From Enorma sp964624825 (GTDB lineage Bacteria > Actinomycetota > Coriobacteriia > Coriobacteriales > Coriobacteriaceae), in NCBI GenBank assembly GCA_964624825.1, contig CAZUYD010000011.1, forward strand, positions 1 to 60,334: a DNA stretch of 60,334 nucleotides. Reading direction: 5' to 3'. Under the pieces are notes generated by a model that was not told the DNA's origin, made no database searches, and worked only from the letters and a program-made list of their open reading frames with translations. Positions 9,095-15,262 of this stretch are shown one piece after another; the stretch's first letter is position 1; the number at the start of each line of letters is the position of its first letter. The position numbers and the translations under genes were made by a program.

Positions 9095-9887
9095 TGTCGT
9101 CATCTCCATTCGCGGCCACAGCGCCGGACCTTATGAGAGCCGCTACACCATCAGCCTTCTTTTCATGCGAGAAGTTGATGTACGCGAGCGCGGCGCCCAC
9201 AATGGCGATGGGAAGCACATTGGGCATCTCAAGGAAGGTGGCCATCACAAAGCCAAGGAACAGATAAGCGACGTTTTGGGTTCTGAGCATAACCCCGAGC
9301 AGAAGGCCGAAGCCCACAGCGGGAAGGATGTTGCCAGCAACCTCGAAGCCATGAATGAGCCAGGTCGGGAAAGAATTAACGAACAGCTGAATTGGGGTTT
9401 GGAGCGCGTAGGAACAAAGGAACACCACGACGCCGGTCGTGGCAGCCTTGACAAACAGGCCGAAGTACACGGTGGCACGGAAGCCACCGGTATCGGCCTT
9501 CTTGGCCAAGTCGTCACCGCGATGCGCTAGCGCGACGAACACGGTGTTCCACATAATCCCGAGCCACTGGGCAAGCAACGCAAACGGCAGAGATAGGCCA
9601 ACGGCTGCATCAGGCGACTGCCCGGTGGTGTATGCGATAACGACGGTCATCATGCCTGCCATAAGCGGATCGGGCGGAACGGTACCACCAACCGTCAACA
9701 AGCCAAGATACGAAAGCTCTGCAACGGCGCCGCACGCGACACCAAGTTGAATGTCACCGAGAACGATGCCGGCAAAGAACGCCACAACCATGGGACGGAA
9801 CCAGTAGAAAGCCTCCCAGCACTGATCTACGCCGCAGATAAAGCCCACGACGAGCAGGAGAAGGCCTTGGATAAGCGTGATTTCCAT
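9084..9887 (-). CDS. PTS mannose/fructose/sorbose family IIC component
   Basis: The protein has 267 residues and is largely hydrophobic with many predicted membrane segments. The stretch VVAFFAGIVLGDIQLGVACGAVAELSYLG with GGTVPPDP is typical of EIIC of the mannose (Man-Sor) family. It forms the sugar-conducting membrane unit with IID. It lies 103 bp downstream of the IIB gene and overlaps the IID start, so the three are one transcript. The specificity is not determinable from sequence, but every downstream metabolic gene points to a glycated amine or amino-sugar-like substrate. Confidence 0.93.
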   Translation of the reverse strand: MEITLIQGLLLLVVGFICGVDQCWEAFYWFRPMVVAFFAGIVLGDIQLGVACGAVAELSYLGLLTVGGTVPPDPLMAGMMTVVIAYTTGQSPDAAVGLSLPFALLAQWLGIMWNTVFVALAHRGDDLAKKADTGGFRATVYFGLFVKAATTGVVVFLCSYALQTPIQLFVNSFPTWLIHGFEVAGNILPAVGFGLLLGVMLRTQNVAYLFLGFVMATFLEMPNVLPIAIVGAALAYINFSHEKKADGVAALIRSGAVAANGDDDNEL

Positions 9888-9990
9888 TTTCCCTCCAATG
9901 CGTATCCGCAGAAACCGATCTTACGCAGTAAACCTCCTTGTAGCGAGCCTCTTTCCCTTCGGACGCGCGAGATGTTTCGTGATACCTCCC

Positions 9991-10467
9991 TTATACATCG
10001 TATTTCTTATCACCCGGCGCGATCTGAACGTAAACCTTGACCCCCTTGGCCTTCATGGCATCAAAATCTGCGATATCGTTATCGTCAACGTATACATGCT
10101 GCTCATGGAAGACGCGCTTGCCCTCACCCACATGCATGTTGCCGATATTGACCTCCTTGATGGGCACTTTACCGTCAATGAGTTTGCGCATATTTTGCGG
10201 GTTGCGAACGACGATGAAAATGCGCTGGTTGGGCTTTGCGGTCGAGATCTTCTCGATCGTACGATCAAGCGACCAGAACAGAATGCGCAAATTGGGATTG
10301 ACCGAAACGGTCATCCTCATGAGTTGTTTCTGCACGTCGTCATGCTCAACGTCATCATCAGCGACAATGATGACGTTCGCTTGCGAGGCGCCGACCCAGG
10401 AGTTGCCCACCTGGCCATGGACAAGACGGTTGTCAATCCGAGCCAGCACAATGTTGGATTCCGCCAT
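9991..10467 (-). CDS. PTS mannose/fructose/sorbose family IIB component
   Basis: The ATG at 10467, preceded by AAAGGGG, gives 158 residues; the longer frame upstream has no ribosome binding site. The N-terminal VLARIDNRLVHGQVGNSW contains the phosphoryl-accepting histidine (His17). The rest matches the IIB sorbose/mannose fold through the VRNPQNMRKLI and VNIGNMH segments. IIB takes the phosphate from IIA and passes it to the incoming sugar. No IIA gene or fused IIA domain exists in this locus, so phosphate must come from a IIA encoded elsewhere. Confidence 0.93.
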   Translation of the reverse strand: MAESNIVLARIDNRLVHGQVGNSWVGASQANVIIVADDDVEHDDVQKQLMRMTVSVNPNLRILFWSLDRTIEKISTAKPNQRIFIVVRNPQNMRKLIDGKVPIKEVNIGNMHVGEGKRVFHEQHVYVDDNDIADFDAMKAKGVKVYVQIAPGDKKYDV

Positions 10468-10758
10468 AATTTCCCCTTTGATAGAGAGCCAAGTGCAGGA
10501 ACACAGTACTGCGAGCCTGTTGCGTTGCTGTTTCATTGCGGCCAATACGCCTTGTAGTTACTAACATGAAACAATACCGATAAGACATTGCAATACATGT
10601 TCTAGCTGCCTTAAATATGCTACAGATGTGAAAAGAGTGCAACTTTTTTCCCATGAGCGGCAATTTGCCTCGGCCATGCGTTGCGGTGCGAATTTGTTTT
10701 GGCTCTCACTCGTCGAAATCGCTATCTTCGCCTCCGCGCAGGAACCGGAAACCTGAAC
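10468..10758 (-). promoter_or_regulatory. Probable operator/leader region of the mannose-type PTS operon
   Basis: This 291-bp AT-richer gap between the regulator gene and IIB carries AACATG (10563-10568) and CATGTT (10596-10601) as an inverted pair. The same half-sites occur as AACATGC (11563-11569) and GCATGTT (11581-11587) upstream of the regulator gene itself. They are candidate sites for the GntR protein encoded between them. I could not place a confident -35/-10 pair. Confidence 0.4.
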
Positions 10759-11502
10759 CTACAGCGCGAACGAGTACCGCGCCCCAATGATAGCCTGCTT
10801 GCCAACGTACATGGGAGCACCCGCCGCATCGGTGTAGCTCGCCTCGAGAACAAATAGTGGCTCGCCCGCAGGAACCTGCAAGTAAGAGGTCATATCTCCC
10901 GCAGCTCGGCTTGAGGTGAGTATGCACTCACCCACCATATGAGGTACCCTGCCTGTCCTTTCCTCGATAAGATGATAGAGCGATTTGTTATCGAGATTTG
11001 AGTCCTCTAGGAATTCAAAGCCCTCGGGCGCGAAATGATTCTCTTCAAACATAATAATGACGCCGTCCGCCGTACGAACGCGACGCAGACACAGAAGCTC
11101 GGCATCTGCTGAAACGCCGAAAAACGAGCACTCGGCATCATCAGCAGGGGGCACATGCGTCACGCCGAGTTCGATGGAGCCGGGCTCCAAGCCCTCGCGC
11201 CGGCAGGCCTCGGAGAAACTAATGACATCAAGATCAACTTTTGGATGCGTGAGCAGCATCTCTCTCGCGCTCTTGACGTAGGTACCCTTACCGCGCCGCT
11301 TCTCCAAATAGCCAGCCTTGGCAAGCTCGTCGAGAGCACGACGCACTGTGACGCGGCTCACATGATACAAATCGCATAGCTGTTTTTCGCTCGGAAGCAG
11401 GTCGCCTTCGCGAAGCTTCCCCGTATCGATATCATGGCGGATGTTGCCAACAATCTGAATGTAGTACGGAGCAATTGAAGAGTCATCTAAAGGTCCGGGC
11501 AC
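10759..11502 (-). CDS. GntR-family (HutC/UTRA) transcriptional regulator
   Basis: The protein has 247 residues from a GTG start with GGGGAGA about nine bases upstream. The winged helix-turn-helix spans about residues 10-77 (IVGNIRHDIDTGKLREGDLLPSEKQL and VSRVTVRRALDELAKAGYLEKRRGKGTYV). A UTRA effector domain follows from about residue 95, of the kind that binds small phosphorylated sugars or amino compounds. It heads the array of PTS and SIS genes on the same strand and is likely their repressor, released by a sugar phosphate. An inverted repeat brackets a TATAAT box just upstream, suggesting self-regulation. Confidence 0.92.
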   Translation of the reverse strand: MPGPLDDSSIAPYYIQIVGNIRHDIDTGKLREGDLLPSEKQLCDLYHVSRVTVRRALDELAKAGYLEKRRGKGTYVKSAREMLLTHPKVDLDVISFSEACRREGLEPGSIELGVTHVPPADDAECSFFGVSADAELLCLRRVRTADGVIIMFEENHFAPEGFEFLEDSNLDNKSLYHLIEERTGRVPHMVGECILTSSRAAGDMTSYLQVPAGEPLFVLEASYTDAAGAPMYVGKQAIIGARYSFAL

Positions 11503-11574
11503 TTTGATATGTTCTCCCCTCGGGAACAGACTGTGGAACGTCGTAGCGCTTGCTCAAACGCCAACATGCGAGAA

Positions 11575-11611
11575 TAACCTGCATGTTTAATTATATATTG
11601 TCCGCAGGTTA
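11575..11611 (-). promoter_or_regulatory. Putative promoter/operator of the GntR gene
   Basis: TAACCTGC (11575-11582) and GCAGGTTA (11604-11611) form a perfect 8-bp inverted repeat with a 21-bp spacer. The spacer contains ATTATA on the plus strand (11590-11595), which reads TATAAT towards the gntR gene. A repressor bound here would cover the -10 box. The regulator that binds is not known. Confidence 0.45.
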
Positions 11612-11867
11612 GAACCTTTTATGCATCGCCTTCACAACAGCAATCAGCGTCATATGATCTTCAGGCTTTGAGCTGCATCGGGATGTGGCTCGATGCAGCC
11701 CTTTCGGCTCCGTAGGCCTCGCGCGGGCGGCGGCGAGCCTATTGGCCGATAATGCCCTGCCAGGCCGAAACAACATCCGAACGACATCCGAGCGAAGGGC
11801 GCTATCGCTGCACGCCCTTCGTCTGCTCGCCCGCGACGCCTCCCTGGCCCTTTTGCATTTCGGGCGT

Positions 11868-11896
11868 GGTACTCTAACACCTGGTGTTAGAGTACC
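11868..11896. repeat. Perfect 13-bp palindrome upstream of rlmKL
   Basis: GGTACTCTAACAC (11868-11880) and its exact complement (11884-11896) flank a CTG loop, ending 22 bases before the rlmKL start codon. In RNA it would form a tight hairpin just ahead of the Shine-Dalgarno GGAAGGG (11903-11909). A related palindrome with the same CTAACrCCTGGTGyTAGA centre lies at 55298-55334. The rest of the divergent region 11503-11867 shows only the gntR promoter. Confidence 0.7.
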
Positions 11897-11918
11897 GTCT
11901 TCGGAAGGGATGTCGCGC

Positions 11919-14561
11919 ATGGAGTTCTACGCAAGCTGTCCGGCCGCGTTCGAGCAGCCGCTCGCCGTTGAGCTGCGCGACCTGGGACTCCAGCGCGTGC
12001 GTCCGCTCAAGGGACGCGTCGCTTTCGAAGGAGGGCCGCGTGATGCCTACCGCGCCTGCTTGTGGTCGCATCTTGCGAGCCGCATCTATGTGGTGCTCGG
12101 GCGCGTCCCCTGCGACACGGCAGACGCGCTTTACCATGCGACCTACGAGCTTCCATGGCAGAGCATTCTTCGACCCGGATCGAGCATTGCCATCAGCGCG
12201 CGCGGCACCAACGACACGCTGCGCAACACGCGCTTCAGCATGCTGCGCGCAAAAGACGCCATCGTTGACCGCCTGCTCGACGAAACCGGTACGCGCCCTG
12301 CGATAGATGCCCATGCGCCCGATGCGCGCCTGTTGCTGAGCATTCGCGGAAATCGAGCGAGCATCTCTTTCGATTTGAGCGGCGAGGCGCTCTTCAAACG
12401 GCTCGCGCGCGGGGTTCTCAGCCATGCCCCCGCGGGCGTCGATATTCTGCGGCCAGATCATGCTGCCCTGCTCCTCGCCGCCGCCCATTGGCCAGAACAG
12501 TGCCGCGAGGCACGCGCGACAGGGACGGCTCCCCTGCTGGTGGATGCCGCCTGCGGCGAAGGCGGCGTTCTGCTGGAGGCCACGCTCTGGATGCACGACC
12601 GCGCGCCTGGAATGACTCGTCCGCGCTGGGGGTTTCATGCCTGGGGCGCTCACGATGCATCAGCTTGGCGCGCCGAGCTTGCCGAGGCGCGCCAGCGCGC
12701 CGAGGAGGGCGCCGCATGCCGCGGACACATTATCGCGACCGACATCGACCCCCAAGCCATCGAAGCAGCAAAGCGCATCGCTATGGCCGCGGGCATCGAT
12801 TCGCAGGTTACCTTCTGTGAGGCAGACGTCGCGGCACTTGACGCCGCGGTCGCTGCGCGGGCGCCGCATGCTTCTCGCCGGCATGAAAGCTTGAAGGGCG
12901 GCGCTGGGACGCTCCCTCTGCACGGATCTGTTATCGCCGACCTGAGCCCCATGAACACCAGCATCCTCCCCATAGGGATGCGGTTCTTCGCCGATGCGTG
13001 CACGCACGACGGGCTCGCTGCTCTGCCCGCCGCGAGCCTTGGTCGCGCAGGTGTTGTACCGCATGTGCCGGGGCACCCCGTCACGCACACCCAAACGGTC
13101 GCGCTTGGCAACGACGAACTGACGCTCGCGGCGTTCGACCCTGCCGGGAAGAAGGACGCAACAAGCGAGCCGATACACGAGACGCCCGTGCAAACCAAGG
13201 ACGAGCGCGTGATCGAGGGTTCCACAAGCCCGGACGCTCCAGCGAACAGGCAGGCAGCGCGCCCGCCCGAACCCACAGAGCACAGCGCGCGGGAAACGTC
13301 CGGCGCCGCCCGAAACGGCGCCGCGCGCGAGGATACCGTGAAGGAGCCGCACGACCCTGCGTCATCCAGCGCGGCATACGAGGATGCCGCGGAAGCACCA
13401 CGCAACGCCGCGCCCGTCAGCGCGGCGAGCGGAGACGCGCCACGAGACGCCGCCGCTGCCGCACCGCGCGGTGTCTCGGCCAGCTCAACCAAGACACCGC
13501 GCACACCCACCGTTGACGTGGGCTCGGGCAAGCCAATCCCGCTGATCGTCCCCGAATCCGAGCAGTTCGCCCATCGCCTCATCAAGGTCGCGCGTCAACG
13601 CCGCCGCTGGGCAAAGCGCGCCGGCGTGACTTGCTACCGCGTGTACGACGCCGACCTCCCCGACTACTCAGCGGCCATCGACCTGTACGTTGGCGACGAC
13701 CGAACTCCCGGGCGCTGGCTCGTCATCGCCGAGTACGCCGCGCCCAAGACCGTCGACCCCGTCCTGGCGCAAAACCGCATGATGGACATCCTGGCCATCG
13801 CACCGCGCGTGCTCGATGTCCCTCTCGACCACGTGCACGCCAAAACGCGCATGCGATCGCGCGGCGGGTCGCAGTATGGCGCGCGCGGCGCGGGCACCCG
13901 GCGCGCGAATAGAAGCGCCGACCAGACGGAACAGCCCGTCTACATCCAAGAAGGCGGCCTTACGTTCGCCGTCGAGTTCGGCGAACGGCTTGACACCGGC
14001 ATCTTCCTCGATCATCGGATAACGCGCGGCCTGGTGCGCAAGCAGGCCTGCCATGCGCGCAACTTCCTCAATCTGTTTGCCTATACGGGTACCGCGACCT
14101 GCTATGCCGCCGATGGCGGGGCGCATGAGACCACCACCGTCGACCTTTCGAACACCTATCTCGACTGGGCGGCCTATAACATGGAGCTCAACGGCTTCAC
14201 CGACCGCGGGCATCGGTTCGTGCGCGATGACGTCCTCACCTGGATCGATGACGCGCGCTATCGCCGCGAGCGCTGGGATTTGATCTTCTGCGATCCGCCC
14301 ACGTTTTCCAATTCATCGCGCATGGGCGCGCGCACCTTCGATGTGCAACGCGACCATGTCGAGCTGCTGGAAGCGGTGACACAGCTGCTTGCCCCGAGCG
14401 GCGTGGCCATCTTCTCGTGCAACCTCCGCAGCTTCAAGCCCGACATCTCCGCGCTCAAGGGCGCAGGGGTCTCGCTCGAAGACATCACCGCGCAGACCAT
14501 CCCCGAGGATTTCCAGCGCAACCAGCGCATCCACCACTGCTATCTCGCTCGTCGCGCATAG
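11919..14561 (+). CDS. rlmL: Bifunctional 23S rRNA methyltransferase RlmKL-like, with insertion and altered RlmL motif
   Basis: The protein has 880 residues from the ATG at 11919, chosen because GGAAGGG lies nine bases upstream; E. coli RlmKL is about 700. The order is a THUMP-containing N-terminus (MEFYASCPAAFEQPLAVEL), an RlmL-type methyltransferase with a DAACGEGGVLL loop near residue 208, then an RlmK domain with YRVYDADLPDYSAAIDLY, DTGIFLDHR, NLFAYTGTATCYAA and CDPPTFSNSSRM (near residue 788). Family knowledge: RlmL makes m2G2445 and RlmK makes m7G2069. Two oddities are visible. The NPPYG motif of RlmL is replaced by ADLSPMN near residue 338, and a low-complexity Ala/Glu/Arg/Pro stretch of about 130 residues (about 408-540) sits between the halves. 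Confidence 0.9.
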   Translation: MEFYASCPAAFEQPLAVELRDLGLQRVRPLKGRVAFEGGPRDAYRACLWSHLASRIYVVLGRVPCDTADALYHATYELPWQSILRPGSSIAISARGTNDTLRNTRFSMLRAKDAIVDRLLDETGTRPAIDAHAPDARLLLSIRGNRASISFDLSGEALFKRLARGVLSHAPAGVDILRPDHAALLLAAAHWPEQCREARATGTAPLLVDAACGEGGVLLEATLWMHDRAPGMTRPRWGFHAWGAHDASAWRAELAEARQRAEEGAACRGHIIATDIDPQAIEAAKRIAMAAGIDSQVTFCEADVAALDAAVAARAPHASRRHESLKGGAGTLPLHGSVIADLSPMNTSILPIGMRFFADACTHDGLAALPAASLGRAGVVPHVPGHPVTHTQTVALGNDELTLAAFDPAGKKDATSEPIHETPVQTKDERVIEGSTSPDAPANRQAARPPEPTEHSARETSGAARNGAAREDTVKEPHDPASSSAAYEDAAEAPRNAAPVSAASGDAPRDAAAAAPRGVSASSTKTPRTPTVDVGSGKPIPLIVPESEQFAHRLIKVARQRRRWAKRAGVTCYRVYDADLPDYSAAIDLYVGDDRTPGRWLVIAEYAAPKTVDPVLAQNRMMDILAIAPRVLDVPLDHVHAKTRMRSRGGSQYGARGAGTRRANRSADQTEQPVYIQEGGLTFAVEFGERLDTGIFLDHRITRGLVRKQACHARNFLNLFAYTGTATCYAADGGAHETTTVDLSNTYLDWAAYNMELNGFTDRGHRFVRDDVLTWIDDARYRRERWDLIFCDPPTFSNSSRMGARTFDVQRDHVELLEAVTQLLAPSGVAIFSCNLRSFKPDISALKGAGVSLEDITAQTIPEDFQRNQRIHHCYLARRA

Positions 14562-14661
14562 GCGAGCCAGCGGGCTGGGTCTGGGCAGGACGCGCATGAG
14601 CCGACAGCACTTGGACGAGGCGCGCGCAGCAACCCGCGCGATCTGCAACATCTAAGCCGAA

Positions 14662-14696
14662 GGCACGGGAAGGCACTGTGCCTTGTGCCCGTTTTT
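14662..14696 (+). terminator. Possible Rho-independent terminator after rlmKL
   Basis: AAGGCAC (14670-14676) and GTGCCTT (14678-14684) form a stem extended by GGG/CCC with a small bulge, followed by GTTTTTG. It lies about 100 bp after the rlmKL stop. The single-base loop and the bulge make it imperfect. Confidence 0.4.
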
Positions 14697-14807
14697 GCGC
14701 AAGCGGGCATCAGCGTCGGGAACCGCGAAGCATCTTGAACTGGATCAAGCGCTCTGCCCGCGGATCCATGAGGGCAATCATCCGGCCGCTCCGGGATGTG
14801 CGCGGCC

Positions 14808-14909
14808 AACGCTCGCGTGCGCAAAAAACGGGCATTGAACCACTCGCCTACAGGGGAGGGCACGCCGTCGCCTAACGCTCGCGTGCGCAGAAAACAGGCA
14901 TCGAGCCAC
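14808..14909. repeat. 36-bp direct repeat with 66-bp period
   Basis: Units at 14808-14843 and 14874-14909 both begin AACGCTCGCGTGCGCA and differ at four of 36 positions. An inverted partial match, TGCCCGTTTTTGCGCA, lies upstream at 14686-14701. There is no coding potential; the role is unknown. Confidence 0.7.
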
Positions 14910-15106
14910 CGAAGTCGGCGCAGAGCCCCTCGATGCGCGGTATTCGGCCAGAGGGCTACCTCGATCGGCGCCAAAAGCTAACGCCAAAAACCACGTTTGC
15001 CCCAGCGCATCCGGCGATGAAAACGTCCGCTACACCCAGGATCCAATGAAGCGTCAAAACGCGTTCGCGCAGGTCATCCCCTATAGTATCTGCTTCATGC
15101 TATCAC

Positions 15107-15202
15107 TATAATGGCGTCTTGCAGCATATTCTGCACGGGCTCGACGCGTGCCGCACCATCCGCGACACCTCAGAAATGGCGTCTTGCAGTATATGCTGCA
15201 CG
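15107..15202 (+). promoter_or_regulatory. TATAAT box and 28-bp direct repeats upstream of kup
   Basis: Two copies of AATGGCGTCTTGCAG followed by a near-palindromic GCAG-n6-CTGC core lie at 15110-15137 and 15175-15202, 65 bp apart with only two differences. A TATAAT at 15107-15112 abuts the first copy. They sit 61-153 bp before the kup start and look like paired operator or leader sites for a potassium-related control, but the factor is unknown. I saw no c-di-AMP riboswitch core. Confidence 0.55.
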
Positions 15203-15262
15203 CCCGTCGCCGCTCGCGGACGCCCCGGGCACTATCTAGATACCTGCTGAGGAGATTATTCG

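Larger units (their letters stand above)
14562..15262. other. 701-bp intergenic region between rlmKL and kup
   Basis: No gene is supported here. It contains a possible rlmKL terminator (14662-14696), a 36-bp direct repeat (14808/14874) and the 28-bp direct repeats upstream of kup (15110/15175), each listed separately. The remaining sequence is GC-rich and shows nothing I can assign. Confidence 0.6.

Noticed and set aside
14562..15262. Possible CRISPR array from the repeats near 14808 and 15110
   Set aside because: Only two units of each repeat, no regular spacers and no cas genes.
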